The notes beneath the pieces are model-generated. The model made no database searches. It saw nothing but the letters and a program-made list of their open reading frames with translations, and had not been told where the DNA came from. The position numbers and the translations under genes were made by a program. From Flavipsychrobacter sp. (GTDB lineage Bacteria; Bacteroidota; Bacteroidia; Chitinophagales; Chitinophagaceae), in NCBI GenBank assembly GCA_021155965.1, contig JAJNBJ010000016.1:1-64000 (forward strand): a DNA stretch of 64,000 bases. The letters are read 5' to 3'. Position 1 is the stretch's first letter. Each line of letters begins with the position of its first letter. Shown piece after piece: positions 8,162 through 17,561 of the stretch.

Positions 8162-8800
8162 TCACTTTATCTCAATTTTCGCTCCATAATATTTTGCCTG
8201 CTTATTGAATAGCAGATCTAGTACCATCTTCACCCGGGCAAGTTTTTCCCGGGTAATCGTATCCCAGAACGAACCACCATCTGCTGCATTAAATGCCACA
8301 GCAGTAACATTTTTATGATTGGCAATGTACAGCGCCCTTTGATTGTGAAACTCCTGCGATATAATGGTTATATGGTCTTCTCCGAATATATCGCGGCAGC
8401 GAAGTATGCTGTCCAGCGTCCGGAAACCGGCATTATCCATAACGATCTTATTTGCGGGAACCCCTTTTGCTATAAGGTCTTCCTTCATCAGTGCCGGTTC
8501 ATTGTAATATGTGGTGCTGTTATCTCCGCTAACGATGATAAAATCAATTTTCCCTGCCATATATAGCGCAACGGCAGCATCTATGCGGTTTTGGTAATAT
8601 GGGTTGATGATCTGCCTTGATCTATCCTTGTATTTGGCCGTACCCAGCAGCAGGCCAACCTTATTTTTGGGGATAGAATCAACATCTGAGTAAAGCTGCG
8701 CTTTGGTGGAGCTGTTGACCATATAATTGATGCCGGCTATGATAATAACCAGCAACAAGACAATCGAAAAGAACAGCCTTCGCCAAAAGCCCCTGAACAT
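8162..8800 (-). CDS. SanA/YdcF-like DUF218 membrane protein
   Basis: A 212-residue protein with one N-terminal membrane helix (about 8-27) and an extracytoplasmic DUF218 domain. Motifs typical of SanA/ElyC are visible: GLLLGTAKYKD, YYQNRIDAAVALYMAGKIDFIIVSGDNST, NEPALMKEDLIAKGVP and FRTLDSILRCRDIFG. The family is tied to envelope integrity and vancomycin resistance in enterobacteria; the reaction is unknown. I chose the ATG at 8800 over an upstream TTG at 8842, because it leaves a normal positively charged N-terminus (MFRGFWRR) before the helix. Confidence 0.82.
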   Translation of the reverse strand: MFRGFWRRLFFSIVLLLVIIIAGINYMVNSSTKAQLYSDVDSIPKNKVGLLLGTAKYKDRSRQIINPYYQNRIDAAVALYMAGKIDFIIVSGDNSTTYYNEPALMKEDLIAKGVPANKIVMDNAGFRTLDSILRCRDIFGEDHITIISQEFHNQRALYIANHKNVTAVAFNAADGGSFWDTITREKLARVKMVLDLLFNKQAKYYGAKIEIK

Positions 8801-8938
8801 ATTTTTTATAGAAAGAAATGCTAATATAGATATTCCCTGCAAAACCTGACTGCTAAAAATTCTAACGTGGGATTCACATTCATATTATGCGTAAATCATA
8901 ACTTATATATTGAGAATAAAAACGTGGTTATGCATTTA

Positions 8939-8967
8939 TTGTTTTATCGATCAAACGACTATCTTTG
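8939..8967 (+). promoter_or_regulatory. Promoter of the membrane pyrophosphatase gene
   Basis: TTG at 8939-8941 and TATCTTTG at 8960-8967 are 18 nt apart, close to the Bacteroidota consensus. The start codon follows 29 nt downstream. Confidence 0.6.
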
Positions 8968-8995
8968 CACACTCAAATTTTAACATTATACATAC

Positions 8996-11236
8996 ATGAT
9001 GACTCTTTTTTACCTCGTGCCGGCATTTGGCGTTTTGGCTTTGTTATACACGTTCGTTAAAAGTGCCTGGGTAAGCAAACAGGATGCCGGAAATGCCCGG
9101 ATGAAAGAAATCTCCACCTACATAGCTGAAGGGGCCATGGCCTTTCTGAAAGCTGAATATAAAGTACTTACTTATTTCGTGATCATAGCAGGATTGCTGC
9201 TGGCCCTGATGGGTTACAGCAACCCAAAATCGAGCCCGATGATAGCCGGGGCTTTTGTGGTAGGTGCGTTCTTTAGCGCACTTGCGGGTTTCATAGGTAT
9301 GCGTATTGCCACAAAAGCAAATGTGCGCACGGCAGAGGCTGCCCGGACAAGCCTTTCAAAGGCGCTTAATGTATCATTTGGCGGCGGATCTGTAATGGGC
9401 CTTGGTGTTGCCGGCCTTGCGGTACTGGGCCTTGGCGGTTTGTTCATCATCCTGAAAATGATATTTGCCCCAAACTCCCCTGTGAACAGCGAAGAAATGG
9501 AGCGCACGATTGAAGTACTGACAGGCTTCTCTCTTGGTGCTGAAAGCATTGCATTGTTTGCACGCGTTGGCGGTGGTATCTACACAAAAGCTGCCGACGT
9601 AGGTGCTGACCTTGTAGGTAAAGTTGAAGCAGGTATACCTGAAGACGACCCCCGCAACCCTGCAACTATTGCGGATAATGTGGGCGATAACGTAGGTGAT
9701 GTGGCCGGTATGGGTGCCGACCTTTTCGGTTCGTATGTGGCTACTGTACTGGCAACAATGGTACTGGGCCGTGAAGCAACGTCTATAACACCTGATAATT
9801 TTGGTGGCTTTGCCCCCATCCTGCTGCCAATGATGATAGCAGGTGTGGGTATTGTACTTTCCATCATCGGCACTTTATTTGTTCGCATTTCTGACAGTGT
9901 TGGTAACAGCACCTCTGCCGTTCAAAAAGCGTTGAACATGGGCAACTGGGGCTCTATTGTTCTTACTGCCATTGCATGCTATTTCCTAGTGAACTACATA
10001 CTTCCAGCCGGTAATATAAATTTATCCCGTGATTTTCTCAGCGACGGTACTTTAAAGCCAGATGCACATACTTTTACTAGAAATGGCGTTTTTGGCGCTA
10101 TCATAGTAGGCCTTGTTGTTGGTACGCTGATGAGTATGATCACAGAATACTACACAGCAATGGGCAAACGTCCTGTGTTGAGCATTATCCGCCAATCATC
10201 TACAGGCCACGCAACCAATATCATTGGCGGCCTTGCAATCGGTATGGAGTCTACTACCCTTCCTATCATTGTGTTGGCAGGTGGTATATGGGGTTCTTAC
10301 GAATGTGCAGGCCTCTATGGTGTGGCTATTGCCGCAGCAGGTATGATGGCAACAACTGCTATGCAGCTTGCGATAGACGCTTTCGGCCCGATAGCTGACA
10401 ACGCAGGTGGTATTGCCGAAATGAGTGAGTTACCTAAAGAAGTACGTGAGCGTACCGACATACTTGATGCTGTGGGTAACACTACCGCTGCAACAGGTAA
10501 AGGCTTTGCGATAGCTTCTGCAGCGCTTACCGCTCTTGCACTTTTCGCTGCATTTGTTGGTGTTGCAGGTATCGAGGGTATTGATATCTATAAAGCTAAC
10601 GTTCTTGCCTGCTTGTTTGTAGGCGGCATGATACCTTTCATCTTCTCTTCTTTGGCTATCCGCGCGGTAGGCCAGGCAGCTATGAGCATGGTGGAAGAAG
10701 TTCGCCGCCAGTTCCGTACGATACCGGGCATTATGGAAGGCACAGGCAAACCTGAGTACGACAAATGTGTGGCTATCTCTACACAGGCATCTATTAAAAA
10801 GATGGTTGCTCCGGGAGCTATTGCTATCATATCTCCACTTGTAATTGGGTTTATGCCCGGCCTTGGTGCTGAGGCATTGGGTGGGTTCCTTGCTGGTGCT
10901 ACGGTAAGCGGTGTGTTGATGGGTATGTTCCAGAACAACGCCGGTGGTGCATGGGACAATGCTAAAAAATCATTCGAGAAAGGCGTGGAAATAAACGGTG
11001 AGATATTCTACAAAAAATCAGAACCACACAAAGCATCTGTAACAGGTGATACAGTGGGTGATCCGTTTAAGGATACATCCGGCCCATCTATGAACATCCT
11101 CATCAAATTGATGTCTATTGTGGCACTGGTTATTGCACCAACCATTGCAAATATGAACGGCGGCAGCAAACCTATGCCGGAACCACAAACAAAAACAGAA
11201 GTAAAAGTAAAAACTCAGGTTGTTACCAACCCATAA
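8996..11236 (+). CDS. hppA: Membrane-bound ion-pumping pyrophosphatase
   Basis: Couples pyrophosphate hydrolysis to ion export across the cytoplasmic membrane. The 746 residues and about 16 hydrophobic helices fit the family. The catalytic motif [11 protein letters not shown] (201-211), DDPRN (217-221) and DNVGDNVGD (227-235) are intact. The [10 protein letters not shown] stretch has Ala where K+-independent enzymes have Lys, so it should be K+-dependent. Helix 6 reads DLFGSYV, with Gly245 where Na+-pumping enzymes have Glu, while helix 5 carries Glu183 (GAESIALF). From memory, a K+-dependent H+-pumping group known from Flavobacterium has the glutamate moved to helix 5. Proton pumping is therefore the better guess. 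The C-terminus has a short KTEVKVKTQ tail. Confidence 0.95.
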   Translation: MMTLFYLVPAFGVLALLYTFVKSAWVSKQDAGNARMKEISTYIAEGAMAFLKAEYKVLTYFVIIAGLLLALMGYSNPKSSPMIAGAFVVGAFFSALAGFIGMRIATKANVRTAEAARTSLSKALNVSFGGGSVMGLGVAGLAVLGLGGLFIILKMIFAPNSPVNSEEMERTIEVLTGFSLGAESIALFARVGGGIYTKAADVGADLVGKVEAGIPEDDPRNPATIADNVGDNVGDVAGMGADLFGSYVATVLATMVLGREATSITPDNFGGFAPILLPMMIAGVGIVLSIIGTLFVRISDSVGNSTSAVQKALNMGNWGSIVLTAIACYFLVNYILPAGNINLSRDFLSDGTLKPDAHTFTRNGVFGAIIVGLVVGTLMSMITEYYTAMGKRPVLSIIRQSSTGHATNIIGGLAIGMESTTLPIIVLAGGIWGSYECAGLYGVAIAAAGMMATTAMQLAIDAFGPIADNAGGIAEMSELPKEVRERTDILDAVGNTTAATGKGFAIASAALTALALFAAFVGVAGIEGIDIYKANVLACLFVGGMIPFIFSSLAIRAVGQAAMSMVEEVRRQFRTIPGIMEGTGKPEYDKCVAISTQASIKKMVAPGAIAIISPLVIGFMPGLGAEALGGFLAGATVSGVLMGMFQNNAGGAWDNAKKSFEKGVEINGEIFYKKSEPHKASVTGDTVGDPFKDTSGPSMNILIKLMSIVALVIAPTIANMNGGSKPMPEPQTKTEVKVKTQVVTNP

Positions 11237-11256
11237 AGCAATCTCTTTATCATTGT

Positions 11257-11290
11257 AAAAAAGCCCCAAACAATTGTTTGGGCTTTTTAT
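11257..11290 (+). terminator. Terminator after hppA
   Basis: The stem aaaagcc(c)caaac / gtttgggcttttt has a single bulged C and a CAATT-containing loop, and it ends in a T run. It starts 20 nt past the stop. Confidence 0.8.
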
Positions 11291-11352
11291 TTAACCCAAA
11301 AGCAATATATAATAATATTAGTTTAATACTATTAAAGTAGGTCAAACGTTAG

Positions 11353-11360
11353 TAAATTTG
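11353..11360 (+). promoter_or_regulatory. -7 element of the amino-sugar operon
   Basis: TAAATTTG is an exact TAnnTTTG match, 19 nt before the first ATG of the operon. No -33 TTTG is seen at the usual spacing. Confidence 0.55.
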
Positions 11361-11379
11361 CCAACTTTTAGATACAAAC

Positions 11380-12390
11380 ATGGCAGGAATTGCAATTATC
11401 GGTTATGGATACTGGGGACCTAACCTTGTCCGTAACTTCTCTACAACCGCAGGCGCTGAAGTGAAGTGGGTAGTTGATATGCGGCCGGAGCGACTGGAGA
11501 TCATCAAAAAACAATACCCGAACATACGTGTTACCGCTAATTACGATGAAGCCCTGAACGACCCTGCGGTTACTGCAGTAATAGTGGCAACTCCCGTGCA
11601 GCATCACTATCCCCTTGCAAAAAAGGCCCTGGAGCATGGAAAGCATGTGCTGATCGAAAAACCGATGACGCAATCTTCTGCTGAGGCAGAGGAACTCATT
11701 GCGATGAGTAAAGCCAAAGGGCTTGTGCTGATGGTGGACCATACCTTCCTTTACACAGGCGCTGTGCGCAAAATGAAAGACCTTATAGATTCAGGCGAAA
11801 TAGGCGAAATACAATACTTCGACTCGACCCGTATCAATCTGGGCCTGTTTCAGCCGGATATAAACGTACTGTGGGACCTGGCCCCCCATGATATTTCCAT
11901 ACTGTTCTACCTTGTGCCTGGCAAGCCTGTAAGTGTTAGCGCCACGGGAATATCACACACGCCGAACGGACTGGAAAATGTAGCTTACCTTACTGTGAAC
12001 TACGATGCACAGCACATGGCACACTTTTCCTGCTCGTGGTCTTCGCCAGTTAAAATACGGAAGATGCTGATCGGCGGCACAAAGAAGATGATCGTTTTCG
12101 ATGATGTTGAGCCGAGTGAAAAGGTGAAAATATATGACACGGGCTACAGCGTAAAAAGCGATGAAGAAAAACGCAAGCTGCTGATAGATTACCGCGTAGG
12201 TGATATATATGTGCCAAAACTGGAACAGAGGGAAGCCTTAGCGGGTATGGCCGCAGACTTTATCAGTGCTATAGAAAAAGGTACAACCCCGGTATCTGAC
12301 TGGAATGTGGGGCTTGAAGTGGTAAAAGTACTGGAAGCAGCACAAGAATCTATAAAGAGCAAAGGAAAAGAAATAGCTATAAAATTCTAA
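11380..12390 (+). CDS. Gfo/Idh/MocA-family sugar dehydrogenase
   Basis: An NAD(P)-dependent oxidoreductase of 336 residues, first gene of a four-gene operon. The Rossmann motif is GYGYWG (8-13) and the EKP catalytic-lysine motif is at 93-95. The pattern LWDLAPHDISILFY (164-177) supplies the conserved His. In operons with a DegT aminotransferase such enzymes (GnnA, WlbA/WbpB types) oxidise C3 of a UDP- or dTDP-sugar to the ketone, which the aminotransferase then converts to an amine. That role is inferred from gene order. A 19-nt gap separates it from the aminotransferase. Confidence 0.85.
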   Translation: MAGIAIIGYGYWGPNLVRNFSTTAGAEVKWVVDMRPERLEIIKKQYPNIRVTANYDEALNDPAVTAVIVATPVQHHYPLAKKALEHGKHVLIEKPMTQSSAEAEELIAMSKAKGLVLMVDHTFLYTGAVRKMKDLIDSGEIGEIQYFDSTRINLGLFQPDINVLWDLAPHDISILFYLVPGKPVSVSATGISHTPNGLENVAYLTVNYDAQHMAHFSCSWSSPVKIRKMLIGGTKKMIVFDDVEPSEKVKIYDTGYSVKSDEEKRKLLIDYRVGDIYVPKLEQREALAGMAADFISAIEKGTTPVSDWNVGLEVVKVLEAAQESIKSKGKEIAIKF

Positions 12391-12409
12391 AAAATCATTC
12401 CTGATTATT

Positions 12410-13507
12410 ATGTCTAAAATACATTGCCTGGACCTTAAACAGCAGCACCAGAAGATCAAAACAGAAATATTCGAGGCTTTTGAAAAGGTTTATGAGAACA
12501 CAGCTTTTTCCGGCGGCCCATTTGTTGAAAAATTTGAAAATGAATATGCCGCATTTTGCGGGACCAAATATGCAATTGGCCTAAATAACGGAACTACAGC
12601 ACTGCATTTAGCCATGCTGGCGCTGGGCATAGGCCAGGGAGATGAAGTGATCATCCCTGCTAATACTTTTATTGCTACTGCATGGGGCGTTTCTCATGCC
12701 GGTGCTACGCCGGTATTTGTGGATTGCGACCCGGACACATGGGAAATTGATGCTACGCAGATAGAGGCCAAAATAACAAAGAACACCAAAGCTATTATCG
12801 GCGTTCACCTCTATGGCCAGCCGTTTGATATAGATGCGGTAAAAGCCATTGCGGATAAGCATAACCTGTATATGATAGAAGATGCCGCACAGGCGCAGGG
12901 GGCTACGTACAAGGGTGTGCGTATAGGTGGCTTCGGAGAGATGGCTTGCTTCAGCTTTTATCCCGGCAAGAACCTGGGCGCATGTGGTGAGGCCGGTGGT
13001 GTTACTACGAACTACGAGAAATATGCTACACACCTCAGGAGCCTGCGTAACCACGGCTCGGTTGTTCGTTACTATCACGACGAGATCGGCTACAATATGC
13101 GCATGGGCGGGCTTGAAGGCGCATCGCTGAGCGTGAAGCTGAAGTACCTGCAGGGATGGAACGAACGCCGCCAAAGTATTGCAGCACTTTACAAAAACAA
13201 TATTACCAACCCGAAAGTAAAAATGCAGGTGCAGCCGGAATGGGCAAAGGGCATTTATCATTTGTTTGTGGTAACTGTAGCAGATAAGGATGCATTCGTA
13301 AAGCACCTGGAGCAGCATGATATTGTTGCTGCATACCACTACCCTGTGCCATGCCACCTGCAAAAAGCGTATGCGCATTTAGGACATAAAGAAGGAGATT
13401 TTCCTAATGCCGAATATCTTGCAAGCCACTGTGTATCCTTGCCCATGTATGCAGAACTTACCGATGCAGAAGTGACAAAAGTTATTGAGTCTGTTAATGC
13501 GTACTAA
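12410..13507 (+). CDS. DegT/DnrJ/EryC1-family sugar aminotransferase
   Basis: A PLP-dependent transaminase of 365 residues acting on nucleotide-linked keto-sugars. The PLP-binding lysine is K187 in SFYPGKNLGACGEAGG. The EDAAQAQGA segment (157-165) supplies the Asp that contacts the cofactor nitrogen. The active-site entrance GLNNGTTALHLAMLALGIGQGDEV is typical. The sequence looks closest to enzymes making 3-amino sugars (GnnB, FdtB, WbpE groups), and the adjacent dehydrogenase supports amination at C3. The exact sugar cannot be told from sequence. Confidence 0.9.
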   Translation: MSKIHCLDLKQQHQKIKTEIFEAFEKVYENTAFSGGPFVEKFENEYAAFCGTKYAIGLNNGTTALHLAMLALGIGQGDEVIIPANTFIATAWGVSHAGATPVFVDCDPDTWEIDATQIEAKITKNTKAIIGVHLYGQPFDIDAVKAIADKHNLYMIEDAAQAQGATYKGVRIGGFGEMACFSFYPGKNLGACGEAGGVTTNYEKYATHLRSLRNHGSVVRYYHDEIGYNMRMGGLEGASLSVKLKYLQGWNERRQSIAALYKNNITNPKVKMQVQPEWAKGIYHLFVVTVADKDAFVKHLEQHDIVAAYHYPVPCHLQKAYAHLGHKEGDFPNAEYLASHCVSLPMYAELTDAEVTKVIESVNAY

Positions 13508-13517
13508 TTGATCTTTA

Positions 13518-14228
13518 ATGCAAACCTGGTCTATAGGTGTAGTTTGTTATAACGAAAGTGGCTCTCTGAACAAAGTGGTTGAGCAACTGCGCCCGGTTTT
13601 GCAGCAACTGACCAATACGTTTGAAATAATTATAGTTGACGATCACAGTACCGATGGATCGCGGGAAATAGCGAAAGACCTGGAAAAAAAATATCCTGAA
13701 GTGAAATTGATATTTCACGAAGCGAATAAGGGGATCGGGGAAGCCCTTCTTTCTGTGTTTAACAATGCGCGGTATGAAAACGTAGGCGTTGTTCCGGGCG
13801 ACGGGCAATTTGACCCTGCAGAATACCTGCGATTTCCTGATGTACCTAAAGACCATTTTGTTTCCTTTTACAGGAAAGAAAACACTTCTTACAGCCTGTT
13901 CCGAAATATTTTGTCGTTTTTCAACAAGCAACTCAACAAAATATTCCTGGGTATAAACTTGCGGGATGTTAACTGGACCAAAATTTATAAAACTGACGAT
14001 CTTAAAAAGCTGGACCTTCAACTCAAGAGTTCGTTAGTAGAAAGCGAGATCTGCGCAAAGCTCCTTTTTCTCAGGAAAACAGTTATTGAAGTACAGTCAA
14101 AATACTTGCCCCGCCTGCATGGTGTAAGCAAGGGCGCATCGTCCGGCATTGTAAAAAAGGCGCTAAATGATACCTGGCAGCTGGTATTGATAATGAGAAA
14201 ATTCAAAAAGAGTATAAAAAAACATTGA
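13518..14228 (+). CDS. Family 2 glycosyltransferase (DPM-like)
   Basis: A 236-residue GT-A enzyme. The N-terminal nucleotide-sugar fold reads SIGVVCYNESGSL..., then IIIVDDHSTDGS (about 36-47). The metal-binding acidic motif is VPGDGQFDP (about 92-100). The second half (RLHGVSKGASSG near 203) resembles polyprenyl-phosphate sugar transferases. No membrane helix follows, so it probably acts at the inner face of the membrane. It lies 10 nt after the aminotransferase and 3 nt before the acyltransferase, so it most likely uses or prepares the sugar the operon makes. Confidence 0.85.
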   Translation: MQTWSIGVVCYNESGSLNKVVEQLRPVLQQLTNTFEIIIVDDHSTDGSREIAKDLEKKYPEVKLIFHEANKGIGEALLSVFNNARYENVGVVPGDGQFDPAEYLRFPDVPKDHFVSFYRKENTSYSLFRNILSFFNKQLNKIFLGINLRDVNWTKIYKTDDLKKLDLQLKSSLVESEICAKLLFLRKTVIEVQSKYLPRLHGVSKGASSGIVKKALNDTWQLVLIMRKFKKSIKKH

Positions 14229-14231
14229 TCA

Positions 14232-14912
14232 ATGAATCAGATACACCCATCGAGCATTATTGGTGATAACGTTATACTGGGAGATGACAACCAGATATTG
14301 GAAAACGTTGTCATAAAGGGCCCCACCAAGATAGGCAATAACAATATTATAGGGCCAAATGTGGTAATTGGCTCTCCAGGACAGGATACCAGGAACCCGA
14401 GGTACGATAGCTCCAATTGCTATATCGAAATTGGTGACAACAATATTATCCGTGAATTTACGGCCATACAAAAACCCTGTTACAGGGATATAACAAAGCT
14501 TGGCAGCAATATCTTTTTAATGCAAAGTGTACATATCCCCCACGATGCTATCCTGCAGGATAATGTAGTAGTCACGCCCATGGTTGTGCTGGGCGGCATT
14601 GTGCATTTGCTGAAAGGTGCAAATATTGGCATAGGTGCAAGTGTTCACCAGTTATCAGTTATCGGCCATTACACGATGATAGGAATGGGCAATGCCGTTG
14701 TAAAGAACGTACGCCCGTTCACCATATATGTCAATGGCAACGCACCAAAAGTAAACGCGTATGCCCTGAAAAAATATGAACTAATGGATCACCTGGACGA
14801 AATAACCAGGTACGTTACCGAAGGCATTTTGCCAACAAGTGATAAGATATTAGCATACGCTGAAGAGTTTGAAAAGCTGCATGCTGAAAGTAAAAGGCCG
14901 CTGTACATGTAG
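14232..14912 (+). CDS. LpxA-like left-handed beta-helix acyltransferase
   Basis: A 226-residue hexapeptide-repeat protein, shorter than LpxA (about 260) but with the same landmarks. These are IREFTAI (73-79), LMQSVHIPHDA (96-106) and GASVHQLSVIG (135-145), then a helical C-terminus. By alignment from memory with E. coli LpxA, catalytic His125 corresponds to H104, His122 to H101 and His160 to H139, while His144 is replaced by Ile123. A beta-helix with the catalytic His intact suggests acyl or acetyl transfer onto the sugar amine made by the upstream pair. It is probably not the housekeeping LpxA. It overlaps no neighbour and ends the operon. Confidence 0.82.
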   Translation: MNQIHPSSIIGDNVILGDDNQILENVVIKGPTKIGNNNIIGPNVVIGSPGQDTRNPRYDSSNCYIEIGDNNIIREFTAIQKPCYRDITKLGSNIFLMQSVHIPHDAILQDNVVVTPMVVLGGIVHLLKGANIGIGASVHQLSVIGHYTMIGMGNAVVKNVRPFTIYVNGNAPKVNAYALKKYELMDHLDEITRYVTEGILPTSDKILAYAEEFEKLHAESKRPLYM

Positions 14913-14952
14913 GCTTATTTCATACGTCCGATAATATTTTCGATTTTTTTAT

Positions 14953-14960
14953 TATATTTG
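14953..14960 (+). promoter_or_regulatory. -7 element of the T9SS propeller-like gene
   Basis: TATATTTG is an exact TAnnTTTG match, 21 nt before the ATG at 14982. It separates this gene from the amino-sugar operon upstream. Confidence 0.55.
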
Positions 14961-14981
14961 TTCTGAACAAATATACTCATA

Positions 14982-17528
14982 ATGAAACGCCTATTCCTTA
15001 TGCTAGCCTGCTTTTCCGGGCTAGGCCTTAGTTATGGCCAGATCATAAGTCTGGATACAGTTTGTGTTGGGACACCGGTAAGTTTTACAACCCCAAAAAA
15101 CTCCGTTACTTATACGTGGGAATTTGATACTGTAAGTGTGATCCGGCCAATGTCCGCAGCCTCATCATTTGCCAGTGGCTCCGGTCTTAGTGTGCCCGGT
15201 ATTGGCTGCCTTAATAAAGATGCCGGCAACTACTATTACTTTGCCCCCAATTATTTTACCCAACAAATAATCCGTTTAAATTTTGGCTCAAGCATCCATA
15301 ATACACCCACCGTCACTAACCTGGGGTCATTTGGCATGACTGCCGGCTCGCTTGATGGGATAGATATTGTAAAAGACAGCGCAACCAACTTATGGTACGG
15401 CCTGGCGGTAAACTATTCGCAAATGGTGGTTTTAAGTTTTGGCACTTCGTTGTCAAATACACCTACCAGCACAATAACTACTTATACAGCACCCACAATG
15501 GCCTGGGGCCATCAGATCACTATTAAAAGATATCTTGGCAACTGGATCGCATTCCTGGCAAACAGGAGTAGTAATATTACACGATTTGATTTCGGCTCAT
15601 CCCTCACCAATCCTCCCACTGTTACAAATATTCCAAATGTGGGCGGGGTAGCCACACCATCCAGTTTCTCTTTATACCAGCAGGGTGCAAACTGGTATAT
15701 GCTGATACCCGATCTGATCTCAGGAAATCTTGCACGATATAATTTCGGCACAAACCTGATGAATAATAGCCCCACAGGAACATCGCTTGGCAATCCCGGG
15801 GGCCTGATCAGTTTACCCCGGCCCATCAACATATTAAATGACTGCAATGGGAATGTTGTAGCTTATGTTGGAAACGAGAGCGGGAGGATCGTGCGCCTCA
15901 ATTTCGGTGGCAGTATTACAAATGTACCTACTGCTACAAATCTCGGCACAATTCCACTTGGCCGCCTTTCCTCAGCATCGCCGGTCAGCTACTCCGACAC
16001 ATTCAGTTTCGTTTGCTCCGACGCATCAACGAACATGCTTTGGCTATATACGCCACTAAATTTCACACCCACTACTTACATTAATTATTACAATCCCAAC
16101 CAGACATATACTTTCACTTCAACGGGCACCTATCCTGTAAGCCTGTTTTGCGATTTTGGATATACAAGCAGCCCATATGTGTACTGCAAAGATGTAGTGG
16201 TAGTTTCGTCTTTCCCCACAACGTCCCGGAAGGATACGACCGTATGCTCTGGCTCATCCGTCACCCTTACGGCAAGTGCCACAGGCCCCCATACCTGGAG
16301 CACGGGTGCAACAGGCTCTTCGATTACAGCGAGTTCTGCGGGTGTATATTGGGTAAGCACCATAACAGGGCCATGCCTGTCAAAAGTGGATACCTTTCAT
16401 TTGAATGTCAGCGCCAGCCTTCCTGTAAATTTAGGGCCTGATGTTGCAATATGTCCGGGAGATAGTGTGATCTTATCACCAGGCGCACCATCGGGATCAA
16501 CTTTCACATGGAACACAGGGGCTACCAGTTCTTCTCTTAAGGTAAAAACAGCCGGCACCTATTGGGTTACCGTCAATAACAGCAGTTGCCTGGGGCATGA
16601 TACAATACAGGTAACAGTCAAGAACCCTCCTGTAGTAAACCTGGGCAATGATATCGTAGTATGCACAGGCGACCCCGTTACACTGAAATCGGCCAATACA
16701 TATACATCACCTGTTTATTTGTGGAGCACAGGCAGTTCGGCAAGTACTATTAACCCCACAACTACAAATACTTATTGGCTACAGGTAACTGCGGATGGCT
16801 GTACCGGGCGCGATTCGGTCAATGTGTCATTTATTGCACCGCCAGCCTTTGACCTTGGCAAGGATACGTTCATGTGCAACAATTCCAGCATTACCCTTTA
16901 TGCCCCGGCAATTACAGGAGCATTATATTTCTGGAATAATGGTAGCAGCTTCCCTTATACAGTTGCATCTTATGCCGGCACGTATACCGTAAAAATTACG
17001 GTAAATGGCTGCAGCGCATATGATTCTATAACGGTAGCCCACCTGCCCGCGCCTATAGTTGATCTTGGCAACGATACAGTATTATGTATCGGCGGTACAG
17101 CGTTACTGTTTACAAATTCTGCCGATGCAGCTCTGTGGAACGACGGAAGTACCAATAAGAGCCTGGAAGTTACGAAGAATGGTACGTACTGGGTAGCTGT
17201 TACAAATGATTGCGGAACACGGTATGATACCGTCTCCATAAACTTTCAGCCGTGTGATCTTGTATTTCCGGGTGCCTTTACGCCTAATGGCGATGGGAAA
17301 AATGACATAGCAAAAATGTATGGCGACCTTGATTATGTTTCGAATTTTTCACTGAGCATATACAACAGATGGGGTGAGCGTGTGTTCTATACAACAGATA
17401 TATACGCCGGCTGGAATGGCAGGTATAAATTCGTTGAGCAGGATGCCGGTACATTTTACTACATGGCAAACTATATCATGAATGGCAAAAAGCAAACCAT
17501 TAAGGGAGACCTTCACCTGTTGCGGTAG
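14982..17528 (+). CDS. T9SS-exported multidomain surface protein
   Basis: An 848-residue secreted protein. The signal peptide is MKRLFLMLACFSGLGLSYG. The first 400 residues carry at least five copies of an I-x-R-x-x-FG-x-S-x-x-N-x-PT-x-TN-LG unit (near 105, 150, 205, 255 and 310), spaced about 50 apart as in beta-propeller blades. Residues about 420-750 hold four or five Ig/PKD-like repeats beginning 'VNLGPDVAICPGDS' with WSTG/WNTG cores. The last 85 residues (FPGAFTPNGDGKND...IYNRWGERVFYTTD...GWNGRY) are the gliding motility-associated C-terminal domain, a type B T9SS sorting signal. It is probably attached to or released from the outer membrane; the ligand is unknown. Confidence 0.9.
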   Translation: MKRLFLMLACFSGLGLSYGQIISLDTVCVGTPVSFTTPKNSVTYTWEFDTVSVIRPMSAASSFASGSGLSVPGIGCLNKDAGNYYYFAPNYFTQQIIRLNFGSSIHNTPTVTNLGSFGMTAGSLDGIDIVKDSATNLWYGLAVNYSQMVVLSFGTSLSNTPTSTITTYTAPTMAWGHQITIKRYLGNWIAFLANRSSNITRFDFGSSLTNPPTVTNIPNVGGVATPSSFSLYQQGANWYMLIPDLISGNLARYNFGTNLMNNSPTGTSLGNPGGLISLPRPINILNDCNGNVVAYVGNESGRIVRLNFGGSITNVPTATNLGTIPLGRLSSASPVSYSDTFSFVCSDASTNMLWLYTPLNFTPTTYINYYNPNQTYTFTSTGTYPVSLFCDFGYTSSPYVYCKDVVVVSSFPTTSRKDTTVCSGSSVTLTASATGPHTWSTGATGSSITASSAGVYWVSTITGPCLSKVDTFHLNVSASLPVNLGPDVAICPGDSVILSPGAPSGSTFTWNTGATSSSLKVKTAGTYWVTVNNSSCLGHDTIQVTVKNPPVVNLGNDIVVCTGDPVTLKSANTYTSPVYLWSTGSSASTINPTTTNTYWLQVTADGCTGRDSVNVSFIAPPAFDLGKDTFMCNNSSITLYAPAITGALYFWNNGSSFPYTVASYAGTYTVKITVNGCSAYDSITVAHLPAPIVDLGNDTVLCIGGTALLFTNSADAALWNDGSTNKSLEVTKNGTYWVAVTNDCGTRYDTVSINFQPCDLVFPGAFTPNGDGKNDIAKMYGDLDYVSNFSLSIYNRWGERVFYTTDIYAGWNGRYKFVEQDAGTFYYMANYIMNGKKQTIKGDLHLLR

Positions 17529-17561
17529 CATCCATATTTTGGATCTTACCAGGCTGAAGTG

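Noticed and set aside
12608-13378. A 256-codon antisense frame opposite the DegT aminotransferase gene.
   Set aside because: It is cysteine- and histidine-rich in a way typical of reversed codons, and it lies wholly within a clear enzyme gene.
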